64,000 nucleotides of DNA. Source: Triglochin maritima (taxonomy: Eukaryota > Streptophyta > Magnoliopsida > Alismatales > Juncaginaceae). The stretch is taken from contig OY821787.1 in the NCBI GenBank assembly GCA_963682175.1, positions 24,034,501-24,098,500 of the forward strand, written 5' to 3'. Shown here one piece after another: positions 11,071 through 21,950 of the stretch (positions within the stretch are counted from its first letter, which is position 1; every line of letters begins with the position of its first letter). The translations under genes were made by a program, and so were the position numbers. Below the pieces are notes generated by a model. The model was not told the DNA's origin. It saw only the letters and a program-made list of their open reading frames with translations, and made no database searches.

Positions 11071-12631
11071 TGATTAGTAGCATGTTATACATTCATTTCA
11101 TGCTATATATCCTTTATGTTATCCCATATTTGTGCTACTTGAGTGTTTGTTTGATGTGTTTCAGGGTTTATGCAATAAAAAAGACAAACGAAGAGAAAAA
11201 GACCAATACAAAAGAAGAATGGACGGATTTGGAATGTTTCTGGACTCCAAGGACCAGATTGTAACTCAGGAAGGACCCAAGTGGAAACCCGGAGAGACCT
11301 AAGTGTAATGAAAAATATGTTGGTCACAAAAGTCCAGAATCTCCTGAACCTGAGAGTAATTCAACAATTAAAATCAAACGGGTTCTAACCAACGGCTCTG
11401 GGTGCACCTTATGTGCTAAAATGGTACATTAAAGCTACTGGTGAAATTAGAGGTTGATCAGACCCAAATAATCTGCCAATTGCGGATCCGGATAGGCGGT
11501 TTGACCCTAAATTTCTCTAGTGGGTCGGGTGCATGGGTAAGAGCAATATGCAGCACATCCAGATCTGATTTACAACCATCTGATCGCGCCCAGAATCATC
11601 CAGACCCTCTACTCTTCTATAAATATACTTGTAATCCTTCCTCCCCCTTTTCTTCCTTACTCTCCTCCTTAGGTTAGTTTCCTTTCTTGTTTAGTAGAGT
11701 AGATCATATTTCTTGTTTATAAGAGTAGGTTTTAGTTTATTGATTAATAGTGTAGTGGAGTAGAAGAGGAGCAACTTTGTATTCTTCATTTTCTTAATCA
11801 AGTTAAGTTTTTGTGTTCTTCATGTTGTTATCTTTCATTTGATGCCAAATTTGTTCACATGCTCTGGTTACTTTAGTTTTCTTTATTTTCTTATGGGTTG
11901 TTTTCTTGATTACGGAGATGAGTATAGAGTAGTCCATCCCCTTTGGGGGCATGGAGAAGAAGGTGATGTGATTGTGTGATGTATTAAGTGTGTGTGTTAA
12001 TCCTAACCTTTAAACCATGGTTGAGTTCCATAACCATGAAATGAGATTTTCACTCTTATCTTTGATGTGCTAATCCTCTTAAGTGATGCTTAACACATGC
12101 TTAGTATGGTGGGCTTATTTTCTAGGGAATGATATTGTGAGGATAAGGATGGAGTAGATAAGGAGGAAACATGACATGTGTATGCATGTGCTCGTGTTGG
12201 TCTCATCCTAATTAGTGTCTTGTATGTTTTAATGATTGTGTTAAATCTTATTTTATGTGGAGACATAGTGGGATTTGGTCATTATGCATTTCATGTTAGC
12301 CTCATCACAACTATTGTCTTGTATGTTTTAAAGAAAATATTTTCTCTCATTTCATGTGGAGACAAAGTTAGATTTGGCTTTTATGGATTGCATGTATTAC
12401 ATGTTGTGATGAGCACCAATCACCACACACACGTACACATATTCTCATTTCCTTTATCTTTCTCTACCCCCTAACGGGTTTATTTTTATCGTTAATTTTC
12501 TCATTTAGTATGCATTTTAGTTTAATTCCAATCTCATATGTCTCTTTTCCTTTCCCACTCAAGTATTGTGGACTCCGACTCGCGTCTTCACTGACGCGGT
12601 GCACTTGCAGTTATTATAATAAAATCAATCA
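11071..12631 (+). mobile_element. Athila-type 3' LTR, plus orientation
   Basis: 1561 bp from TGATTAGTAG to AATCAATCA, with LTR-end landmarks GACTCGCGTCTTCACTGACG and GTGCACTTGC at 12575-12610. It follows the pol tail and so is the 3' LTR of the remnant at 8239-10790. Only 9 bp separate it from a second LTR in opposite orientation. It holds the same TGATT..AATCA inverted ends as the other LTRs here. Confidence 0.7.
11472..11625 (+). promoter_or_regulatory. LTR promoter: dyad pair plus TATA box
   Basis: CTGCCAATTGCGG followed closely by GATAGGCGGT (11472-11500) lies 118 bp upstream of TATAAATA at 11618-11625. This is a diverged version of the layout in the other LTRs. Confidence 0.55.
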
Positions 12632-12640
12632 TTGGCTGCA

Positions 12641-13999
12641 TGATTGAAATTAAAGTTTCACCGCAAGTGCACGGTCATCGGTTAAGACGGGGCAAGTATG
12701 GGTCGATCCACCGAGAGGTGTGTCAACTTTGGTTCTTTGGAAGGCAAGTGGGAAATAATGGGGAAGAAGAAGTTGATTACACTAACTAAACTACGCTAGC
12801 ACAAACAAAACAAACAAAAGAGAGAGAAATCTAAACTTAACTAAGTACTATCAAAGAAAGATGCGAAACAAGAAGAAAACCCCCATAGGGTGGAGTGTGT
12901 GTACACACGAATTTTTTTTGTAAAGAAATGATTCACTAGGGCACAAGTGTAGGTTGTGTTCTTATGCATAGGAAGTACCTAATGGTTGTGGCATGATCTG
13001 TCATACAAATCACTAACCTAACTGATTAACATGAGCATAAGCAAGTTGATTACTAAGAACCTAAATAAGCATGGGAAGTACCAAATGATTATGGCAGAAC
13101 CCATCAAGTTAAGTATTCTAATCTAAAGACACAAGCATATACTCACATTCATCAAATGTAGCAAAAAATAACATTCATTCCATTCTTCACGCCATGTATA
13201 AACATCAACTCCACCCCAAAAGGGAATGTAACTACTCATTAAGCTATCATTCATATTTAGAAAAAGAGACATTCTAACTAATTTACACTAAGATTAAAGA
13301 AACAAGATTAAGCTAAGCATGCAAGAATTAAAAGAAACAACAAGAAAAACTACAAAATATTCTTTTATTGCTCAGTCACATTACAAGTAGCATCTTTCCA
13401 CTAGAGTTTAGCCAAGGTTTTACTCCAAGTAGAGAGAGTGGCCACCAAGAGAGGAGTCACTACAAAGGAGGAAGAAGAGTTCTATTTATAGGCATGAAAA
13501 AGGTAACCGTGAAAAATCCCCCGGTATGCGACTAATGGCATACTATAAATGGACATAATACACACTAATACAATACCCGGCTAGAGCAGATCCAACTGCC
13601 AACTAGCGGTGTGGAACCGCCAATTGGCAGTCTGGATTGCTCAGATCCTGTCCTGGTTCTAATGACACTTTGGTGGATTGATTTGTTAATGTGTAATTAC
13701 CCCGAGTTGGTTCTTGGAGTTTAGGTCTGAATCTAATTTCAAAAATACTCCTCATGCTGGTGTGGAGTGCTTGATTTGCTAATTGGTCCTTTAGGCTTGC
13801 ATCCCGGTCCTTCCATCCTGCAGATAGGTCCATAGTCTCTCCGATCAGTCCTTTTTCCTTTCGTTCTAGTCATTTTTCTCTTCTCTTCTCTTCTTTATTC
13901 TAATACCTAAAATATAACAACAAACACTCGAGTAGCACAAATTTGGGGTAAAATAAAGGATACATACCATAAGTATGATGCATGATTCACTACTAATCA
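12641..13999 (-). mobile_element. 3' LTR of the minus-strand autonomous Athila element
   Basis: 1359 bp, bounded by TGATTGAAATTAAAG at the left and CACTACTAATCA at the right (TGATTAGTAG when read minus). A polypurine tract follows at its right edge, which identifies it as the 3' LTR of the element extending to 20475. Its left edge is 9 bp from the end of a plus-oriented LTR, giving two LTRs whose 3' ends face each other. Confidence 0.8.
13483..13632 (-). promoter_or_regulatory. LTR promoter: dyad pair plus TATA box
   Basis: TATAAATA at 13483-13490 (minus), with CTGCCAACTAGCGGT (13597-13610, part of the site starting at 13594) and AACCGCCAATTGGCAGTC (13615-13632) upstream. The 104-bp spacing is the shortest of the set. 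Confidence 0.65.
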
Positions 14000-14016
14000 T
14001 AAATCCCCACACATAG
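14000..14016 (-). other. Polypurine tract of the minus-strand Athila element
   Basis: Read minus, CTATGTGTGGGGATTTA abuts the LTR start TGATTAG. Just upstream is GCTCGGGACTAGCAAAAGC, a block also found before the LTR at 23500 and, reversed, after the LTR at 37110. Confidence 0.65.
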
Positions 14017-15585
14017 CTTTTGCTAGTCCCGAGCAAAACAAAGAAAGAGAAAAATGAAAGAAAGGAAAAACATACAAAAAACAGAGATATCCTAACTCAT
14101 TTTCGTAGGAATCACGGTTGCACTTAGCACGTGCAACAAGCCGTTAAACCTCCTTGTTTCCAAGGAGGAGTCTGTATCCTGAGGGTTTCCAACGGATACA
14201 CCCACAAAATCCAAACATAGATACATTATTCAACCTACCAACATGTCTCGATGGACTCATATTTGTCGATCATTGGACACGGTAATTCTACGGGCCAATT
14301 CTATATAGGTATTTAGTCCACACACCTAGCCTAATGAACTATTCATGCAAGTTAATTAAGGACTTAAGTGAAAGACGTGGGCAACCTTAACATCCTAAAG
14401 TGATACAAAGTGTAAAGTCCATTAAGATTCTTATTTGCATAGCCATTTCTTTTCTTTCTTTATTTTCTCGTTTTGTTCTCTTTTTTTCTTTTTTATTTGT
14501 TTACTAGTTGGTGTGTAATTCTCTTAAGGTGAGGTTTCGTGCATCATTGCCTATGAGGACTTACACTATCACATACACCTATCCCCACATCTCCACATAG
14601 GGTGATCCCTACCACCCGTGCAACGGGAGTTTAGTCGGTGCATCCCAAGTTAGATGACTCGAAAGTACCAGGCACTAAGTCCCCTCGGACCAAATTTCCA
14701 GAGTGAGGAGACGTGCGAGAAGAGAGAACACCCTACCCACTTATTTATTATCTACACATGAACCAAAATACCAACACTTACGGTTTCAAAAAAGGAGTTT
14801 AAAGGTCCCTGACTACGACAAACTTCCTTTTACTAACAGACATGAATTATTCGACTCACTTGGTTCAAGGTAGACTTCTTTATTTATTTGAGTATCGAAA
14901 CCCTACGATTACTCTCCTCTCGAGGGAAAACCTGGGTGTAACCTTACGACTAGATAAGATCTAAAGCCGGTGTACTAATTATCCTACGTATCATGTTCAA
15001 GACAATTTTGGGAGCTTCCTTTTACTTTGCCTCTCAACAATTTTGCACATGCCAAACACATGCAAAACCCCACAAAACACTTTTTCGCAAACACGAGAAG
15101 ATTTTGGAAGAAATGTGAAAATATAAAGCACTAGGCAAGCAAAAGAAGACAAGTCAACCAATGATCATGGCAAGAAAATATATTGATATTAAATACAACA
15201 AACTAACATGACCCTAACAATACAAAGAAAAGAAAACAAAACAAAAGAAAAAGACACGACTATGTACACACGTAAAACACCCCCACATCTACTCAATGCA
15301 TTGTCCTCAATGAATGTGAGCATGATATTACACGGATTTATGCATGAAAAAGAAAAGATCTCACCGACGTAAAGCGCAAATGGAAGTTAATTGTTATGTT
15401 GATGGACACAAATCCGAATTCCCCTCGAATCGTGTGAAATACTAGAGAAGGGAGACAAATACGTAAAAGAAATGGGGCCCAAATACATAAGGATTGGGGT
15501 CCACAATAAGCTATGCTCACTCTTGGAGTTTCTCTCTATTTTTGTTTTAAACTATAATTATGTACAAACATGAAATCTCAATCAT
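14017..15585 (-). other. Long 3' non-coding region of the Athila element
   Basis: About 1.6 kb between the pol stop and the polypurine tract, without a credible ORF; I see no envelope-like gene. Its blocks recur in order at 22020-23499, 50340-51083, 55330-58150 and 37126-37702, so it is a shared conserved 3' region. It contains a pyrimidine/purine simple stretch near 14445-14510. A second G-run (ACACCCCCACATCT at 15277-15290, minus GTGTGGGGGTGT sense) resembles an internal polypurine tract. Confidence 0.6.
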
Positions 15586-16810
15586 TCATGCAGGAACATG
15601 AATGTTTAAGTGCGAGAGAGTTTCATGAAGGAACAAGACCTCCTCGACTTCAGCCGGTGCCCCCTCCAAGTAAGGTTTGAGGTGTTGTCCATTAACTTTG
15701 AACACATCCTCATTCCCTTGCTTCAGAATTTCAACCACTCCATGAGGAAATACAGTTTGCACAATAAAAGGTCCAGACCAGCGACTGTGGAACTTACCCA
15801 CAAATTGATGAAGTCGGGAATTGTAGAGCAACACCTTCTGCCTGGTCGTAAACACCTTTCACATAATCATGCAGTCGTGAAACATCTTGGATCGGGACTT
15901 ATGAATTTTGACATTTTCATATTCATCATTGCGTAGCTCCTCCAGTTCCACAATGCTGAGTTTACGTTGCACCCCTGCTTGATCAAGATCCATATTCATG
16001 TTCTTAATCGCCCAGAAAGCATGATGCTCGAGCTCGATGGGTAGGTGGCAAGCCTTTGCATACACTACCTGATATGGGGACATACCCATATTGATCTTAT
16101 ATGCAGTGCGGAAAGCCTACAACACATCATTTCGTTGAGTTGATCAATCCTTCCTCGAGGAATTAACCGTCTTCTCAAGGATTTGCTTTAATTGACGGTT
16201 AGAGACTTCGACCTGCCCACTAGTTTGCGGATGGTATGGGGTTGCAAGCTTGTGGGTGATCGAATACTTCCTCATATGTGCTTCAAAAGAGTGATTGCAG
16301 AAGTGGGTACCCTTGTCGCTGATTATGCTACGAGGAGTACCAAATCATGCAAAAATGTCCTTTAAAAATTTGATGACCACCTTGTTGTCATTGGTCTTTG
16401 GGGGATAGCCTTTACCAACTTAGACACATTGTCAACGGCCACCAAAGTGTAAACATTCCTGAACGAATTGGGGAAAGGACCCATAAAGTTGATGCCCCAC
16501 ACATCGAAGATGTCGACGACAAGGATATTTTGCAAAGGCATCATATCACGTCAACTTATCCTGCTAAGGCGCTGACACCTATCATATTGCTTACAAACTT
16601 TGTAAGCATCTTTGAAAAGCGAAGGCCATAAAAATCCAAATTGCAGCACCTTGGTGGTAGTTTTGTTTGCTCCAAAGTGTCCTCCACATTACTCAGAGTG
16701 GCAAAATTGGAGCACACTTTAGAACTCGTTATTTGGGACGCATCGTCCTTTGAATAGATAGGGGTTGTCCCAGGGAAAGAATCTGACATACGATCTAATT
16801 TTAGGTTTGG
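15586..16810 (-). pseudogene. Athila-type integrase, degenerate
   Basis: C-terminal part of the minus-strand polyprotein. Blocks from N to C: a broken zinc-finger stretch with [29 protein letters not shown] (about 16445-16515), a [13 protein letters not shown] block near 16340, an ATPYHPQT block near 16230, GMSPYQVVYAKACHLPIELE (16030-16089), and the tail VFKVNGQHLKPY. In the Athila family the first catalytic Asp sits where this copy reads N in WGINF, so the DDE triad is broken as well as the frame. The conserved tail ends at the stop near 15586. No chromodomain is visible, which fits the non-chromovirus Athila lineage. Confidence 0.8.
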
Positions 16811-17374
16811 TTAGATTTTGACCAACCCACAAGAAGTTGCTCGGTCAAGTGGTTGTTCACGATGTCAGCAAACCGGGGTTATCTTCGATCGTGAATAATT
16901 GCTCGTTAAAAAATTTGTCATTAATAATTTTGTCCTGTGGGTTGGTCATCTCAAGACGAGACATGTGGTTTCCTACAACATTTTGCACCCTTTTTTGTCC
17001 CGAATCTGGAGATCGAATACTTGTAACAACAAGAACCATCTCAAGGGTCGAGATTTTGCATTTTTCTTCGCCATGAGGTACTTGATGCCTGTGTGATCAA
17101 AATAGATAGTCACGTGGGAGCCAATCGAGAATGACAAAAATTTCTCCAAAGCGAATATGATCACTAAGAATTCTTTCTCGGTCACAGTGTAGTTCAATTG
17201 GGCTTCATTGAGTGTTCTACTAACATAGTAGATCACAAGAGGCAATTTGTCCAATCGTTGCCCAAGCACTGCTCCTACAGCGAAGTCAGATGCATCACAC
17301 ATCAACTGGAAGGGTTCAGTCCACACTGGTGCCTTAATTATTGGAGCTGAAGTCAACTCTTTCTTCAAGGTCAA
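16811..17374 (-). pseudogene. Athila-type RNase H domain
   Basis: The minus-strand ORF 16973-17374 encodes a Ty3-type RNase H: LMCDASDFAVGAVLGQRLDK with the first catalytic Asp, TVTEKEFLVIIFALEKF with the Glu, and IYFDHTGIKYL with the second Asp. These three acidic residues are intact in this piece. The domain would degrade the RNA strand during reverse transcription. It overlaps the RT ORF by a few bases in a different frame, showing a frameshift, and the connection to integrase is broken by stops near 16973 and 16860. Confidence 0.8.
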
Positions 17375-18430
17375 AAAAGCATGGTGGCAATCCGGTGTGA
17401 ACTCAAAATGGCGTCCTTAGCCAACAAGGTGATGACAGGTTGAGCAATTTTGCTGAAATCTTGAATGAACTGCCGATAGAATCCAGCATGCCCCAAAAAG
17501 GTGTGGATATCCTTCACATTACGAGGCGGTGGGAGATTAGCAATAAGAACCACTTTTGCGGGATCAACCTCAATTTCCCTACTTGAGACCACATGTCCAA
17601 GTACAATGCCTCGCTTCACCTTGAAGTGACATTTCTCCCAATTAAGAGAGAGCTTCTTCTCATGGCATCGCTTGAGGACAAGGCTCAAGTGATGTAGGCA
17701 CTCATCGTAGGAAGCACCAAATATGGAAAAGTCGTCCACGAAAATCTCACGGAAACGCTTTACCATATCGGAGAAGATGTTGATGATACACCTTTGAAAC
17801 ATTGCCAATGCATTACATGACTCAAAAGGCATGCGATGGTGGGCAAACGTGCCAAAGGGACATGTAAATGTGGTTTTCTCTTGATCCTCGGGGACGATGG
17901 GAATTTGGTTGTAACCAGAGTATCCATCAAAAAAACAATAATACTCATGTCCGGCCAACCTTTGCAATATCTGATCAATGAATGGCAATGAGAAATGATC
18001 TTACCATGTTGCCTCATTGAGCTTGCGATAATCAATGCAAACTCGCCAGCCAGTTTGCAGACGTGTTAGTATAAGCTCATTATGCTCATTCTCAACAACC
18101 ACCACAGAAGACTTCTCGGGAACCACATGGACATGACTCATCCATAGACTATCAGAAATAGGATAGATGATATCATGATCCAAGCACTTAAGAACCTCCT
18201 TTCAGATGGCTTCTTTCAGCATAGGATTCAATCTTCGTTGTGGGTACCGGTGGGGCCTACAATTCTCTTCCATATGGATCCAATGCTCGATAATACCATG
18301 ACTTATTCCCTTCATGTCTGTCAAGGACCACCCGATATCCTCTTTGTTTTCAAATAGCACTCTTTTGAGGGCAACCTCTTCATCTTTTGCGAGATCAAAA
18401 GAAATAATGAGCGGCAAAGTCTCATTATCC
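17371..18430 (-). pseudogene. Athila-type reverse transcriptase
   Basis: Minus-strand RT in two or three pieces. The N-terminal piece (18202-18417) ends in the SHGIIEHWIHMEENCRPHRY approach region. It is followed by GWRVCIDYRKLNEAT (near 18010-18050), then the palm with DGYSGYNQIPI, TFTCPFGTFA, the catalytic EIFVDDFSIFGASYDECL (FVDD, about 17690-17745), NWEKCHF, VLGHVVSS and FLGHAGFYRQFI. The SFGLCNAP motif is altered to PFESCNALA and a stop separates N-terminal and palm parts. The family is identifiable as Athila from the FSIFG and KRCxEKxLxLNWEKCHF wording. Copying RNA to DNA would be its role in an intact element. Confidence 0.85.
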
Positions 18431-18686
18431 CCTAAAAAATGTATTTAAGGTTATCAGAGAGCGGTTTATGCTCGACTGGAGGTGGGTCTCTGTTGGATTC
18501 AGAGTTTATTAAAAGTGGTTCAAGGGCCACAAGGTAAGAGGAGCAAGTACCCAAATGTGCCTCCTCATCCAGAAGTTCATAGGTGGATTCCTCAAAATCA
18601 TCTTCAATCGCAACCTTGTCATTAGGAACCCCAATCATATGTAAAAGTGAGTCGAAGATGCCCAATGACTCAAGCTCATTCATGTC
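18431..18686 (-). pseudogene. Protease-RT spacer of the Athila polyprotein
   Basis: An 83-residue open stretch (MNELESLGIFDSLLH...) rich in acidic residues lies between protease and RT, closed by a stop after YIF. It includes VALEPLL, which recalls the HVALEPH repeats after protease in the element at 63.5 kb. No domain recognised; probably linker sequence of the gag-pol polyprotein. Confidence 0.5.
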
Positions 18687-19625
18687 CTAAATGAAATTGG
18701 CTCTGACAGCATCATCAAAGAGGCTAGGTTGCTTACAAAGATTAAAGATATTGAAATCCACCGTGAGGTTTCCAAAAGACAATCTCATCAAGCCATTGCG
18801 ATAATTGATCAAAGCATTAGATGTCACAAGAAATGGTCTCCCAAGGATCACTGGAATTTGTCCTTTTGGGTTGGACACAAGTTCAATATCCAAGATGATG
18901 AAATCAACTGGGAATACGAACTCGCCCACTTTAATAAGGACATCCTCCACACTTCCTCGGGGAATGTTGACGAATCTGTCGACCAACTTGAGGGTGGTCC
19001 TTGTTGGCTTAAGATCGCCTATTCCAATGTTGACATAGATAGAGTAGGGCAGGAGGCTAACAGATGCTCCCAAATCCAATAGAGCTTGAGGAATTGTCAC
19101 GTTACCGATCAAGCAAGAAATAGTTGGACAATCGGGGTCCTTGTATTTGACTTGCATGGCTTGTGTCAATATCGAACTTACGTTGACGGCCAGAAATGCC
19201 TTTTTGGGATAATTTGTTCTCCTCTTAATGGTACAAAGGTCCTTAAGGAACTTGGTATACGGTGGTACTTGCTGAACAATGTCCAACAATAGAATGTTCA
19301 CCTTGACTTGCCTAAATACCTCAACAATTTTGTAACAATTCTCATTGGGTTTTTTAGTCAACCTCTGAGGGAATGGTACCTTGGGGACATAACTATCATT
19401 AGGAGGAGTCTCAGGAATAGGTTCCCTGAAAGACTCATGACCCTCCTCGGAAGAGTCATCAACATGGTTGGATTCAAGCATTTCCACATTGGTGTCAACA
19501 ACCCTTCCCGAACTTAAGGTATGGACAACATTTGCATGTTGGGAAGGGTCATCTTCAACACTGTGCGCATTCTGCATAGCCTGAGAAGGTTGAACCCTGA
19601 GATTTACCACAGCTTGACTTGGCAA
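18687..19625 (-). pseudogene. Gag C-terminus and aspartic protease of Athila element
   Basis: A 312-residue open frame on the minus strand. The first 80 residues are a low-complexity gag tail with VVHTLSSGRVVD. The second half is the retropepsin-like domain with the active-site motif LLDLGASVSLLPYSIY (about residues 185-200), then VGEFVFPVDFIILDIE and the IPVILGRPFLVTSNALINYR flap/C-terminal block. This is the best preserved piece of the element. A homologous domain on the plus strand at 62743-63470 has GAF in place of GAS. The protease would mature the polyprotein in virus-like particles. A stop after ANFI ends the frame. Confidence 0.8.
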
Positions 19626-20475
19626 CTAACCCTTGTCACGTTCATGGGGCTGATGAGCGAACTGCTGACTTGCATTTCCAATGCCCTGACCGAATTGTTG
19701 TTCGCCACAAGCATGGTTTGTGTTCTCTACATGAACGCGTTGTTCAAGAGTAGGGTCCTTTGGGTCGACCCGCTGGGGTAGTGGAGTTTGCTTAGAATAA
19801 CCCGATGGTGAGGCATGAGGAGGTTCGTGATTATGGTATTGAGACCTTTGATGTGGGGGTTTGTAGGTCGCCGATGGGCGTGGAGGGTCGTAAGGTGGAG
19901 GTTCAGGTTTAGTGTGCGAACTATGATTGTGGCCCCAACTAGGCCCCGAGTGAAGTTAGGGTGGTTTCGTCATCCCAGGTTGTAGGAGTGACTGTACGGT
20001 TCATTACGGTGCCTCTGTTGGAGCGTAAGCACATTCCAAGTCATCATGTCTTGTATGTCCACACCTACTACATGCGGGACTAGCAACCTGAGCTACAGGA
20101 GCTTGGTCCAACTCTAAACTCTCATTCCTACGCATGAGAGCAGCTAATTTTGCCTCAGACGCGATAGTTGACTCAACTTGATATAAACCAACTCGACCAG
20201 AAGACCTGGTGGCTGGTAGCTCTCTCATTATATCTCACTCAATGGTGCATTTGTCCATTAATTCAAAAGTGTCCCACGCCTCATTGATGGGTTTCATTTG
20301 GAATCACTCTAACAAATCGACTCCAACAATGTATGGGTGTTGTAGTTAACACCCTCATAAACACTACTGGCACAACTACTATAACTCAAGTCCATGATGA
20401 GGGCACTACTGGAGAAGGTCTTTGAACCTCTCAAAGAAAGCATGAAAAGATTCAGTCTTAATCTGATACATTGAG
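19626..20475 (-). pseudogene. Gag remnant (zinc knuckle) of Athila element
   Basis: Homologous to the plus-strand gag at 61440-62300. Minus-strand 20004-20228 reads VESTIASEAKLAALMRRNES and a CSRCGHTRHDDLEC knuckle (CX2CX4HX4C), which binds RNA in gag. Nearer the right end the frame reads ESFHAFFERFKDLLQ, then an amber codon and CPHHGLEL. More stops follow. The N-terminal half of gag, the leader and the 5' LTR are missing because sequence of a plus-strand non-autonomous element begins at about 20476. Confidence 0.75.
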
Positions 20476-20993
20476 AATAGCATAGACCGATTCTATTATG
20501 AGTTGGCACAAGATCGTGCCTTACATTTTTGTCCCGTAGACCTTGAGCCACATGATGTTATTGTTGTGCCTCTTAAGGACTCACTTGTGGTAGAGCAAGA
20601 GCTCCCTAATACCATTAATTTCATACGACTTGATGAGAGTTTGCCTCTCACTTTTGTTCCTGATCAACTTGAAAATGATGGGACATCAAATAACTACACT
20701 GCCAATGAGGGCATTGGGAGTTCCTTAGAGGATACCTTGGGTAAGAGACCAACCTTCTGTTCGCCTGGTGAGTCGGACATGCATAACGAGGTTCTTGACC
20801 TCGTTCTGACCCACCGGCCTGTTGGTTCGAGAGTTTGGATTGACGATCATAAAATCTGTTCTACAATGGGAGAAACTCTTCTTCTATTGCATAATATGTC
20901 CCAAACTCTTGAGAGTTCAAGCTCTTTCAGTTTGATCATTTTAATGAGACGCCTTTGCGTCTAATTCATGAACCTCTCCTTACATCTGATGCT
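20476..20993 (+). pseudogene. Uncharacterised ORF of non-autonomous Athila derivative, copy 2
   Basis: The open frame 20503-20964 is the C-terminal part of a protein found again at 54597-55133 (plus) and 26200-26589 (minus). Shared blocks include CPVDLEPHDVIVVPLKDS, TLGKRPTFCSPGESDMHNEV and THRPVGSRVWIDD. The start is lost: the copy begins abruptly at a junction with the gag of the minus-strand element. A frameshift near 20915 disrupts the last block, where other copies end with an HEPLL tail. The function is unknown; no RT, integrase or protease motif is visible. It may be a gag-related or accessory protein. Confidence 0.6.
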
Positions 20994-21199
20994 CTTTGGG
21001 GGGGCACGCATGAGAATTTTGGCCCCGCGTGGTGTCATGTTCCCATTCCAAGTGCATTGACCCACCTTTGAGGGTCTCATTTGATGTCATTTGACAAATG
21101 AAGATGGAAACTTATTTATCTACATAGATGTGGATAATCATTCACAATGATTAGAAGTAAATGTCCTGCTAAATTATGATTAAGTGAATGAAATAAGCA

Positions 21200-21430
21200 A
21201 CCTAATGCTATGATACCAGTTGTTAGGATCTATGGCCCTCTAATTACTAGATAAATGCGGAATTCAAAATACTAATCGAAGGATTAAGAGATAAAACGTG
21301 CAAACCACAAAATCGACGACACCGGAGTTTAAAGAGGTTCGGCACCCACACCCGGGTCCTAGTCCTCCTCATACGCCTCGCTCGATCCCCCTAGCCTCGC
21401 TATAGAATAGAAAAGACAGTTCTTTTCTAT
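21200..21430 (-). mobile_element. Copia-type LTR end with Met-tRNA primer site (fragment)
   Basis: Read minus, an LTR ending GATCCTAACA is followed by ACTGGTATCATAGC, a primer site of the initiator-Met tRNA type (TGGTATCATAGC at 21207-21218). The LTR part shares GAGGTTCGGCACCC and CCGGGTCCTAGTCCTC with the solo LTR at 55576-57077. Only the LTR end and a little leader can be recognised. Confidence 0.55.
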
Positions 21431-21950
21431 TATATTTGTATTAATTAGTGATTCCGACTCGGTGAGTCCTTTCTTCCGTGTTGCACTGTTGGCACCAGTC
21501 CTACATTTTGTCTCTGTGGACCGAGATTTATTGTTTCATATAGGTGTTAGACTTACTTAAGGATGCTTGTGAATCGCTACTCGACAGTATTCTGGCAGAG
21601 AATTCATCTCTGACTCCTAGTTCCTGAAAGGTGCATTGAAGTTCCAAGAATTTCACCACTCTTATCATTTTACATAAATCTGGTATACCTTTAGCCAGGT
21701 AAATTATATGGTCAGAGCATCATAATATAAAGATGTATCTATATAGAATAGTTTTGGAAACGTTAATTTTCCAAGATGACATTTAATGCAACTAAATCGT
21801 ATGTTTAAGTAGCATATTGTTTTTTTACTTAATGACCATGTAATATCATTGTAGAATCATTTTAGTGGCGCTTGCTAGCTGGTGTACGCGCATCCTCTAT
21901 TCCCTTTCGGAGCCTGAGCATACCTTTTTCATCTGTTTGGATACCAAACC
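21431..21950. other. Unassigned insert in the 3' region
   Basis: Sequence not shared with the other copies of this 3' region. A short coding-like stretch (VLDLLKDACESLLDSILAEN at about 21546-21605) follows a TTTCATATAG that looks like a splice acceptor. No gene can be named. It could be LTR sequence, or a host gene fragment carried by the copia-type element. Confidence 0.3.

Noticed and set aside
12178..12474. 98-codon hydrophobic ORF that resembles a membrane protein
   Set aside because: It sits in the U5 part of an Athila-type LTR made of two imperfect repeats; the TTGTATGTTTTAATGAT repeat creates the hydrophobic reading.
13990..15585. A possible envelope-like gene in the 1.6-kb region after pol
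   Set aside because: No frame longer than about 60 codons, no signal peptide or membrane pattern, and other copies share the DNA but not any frame.
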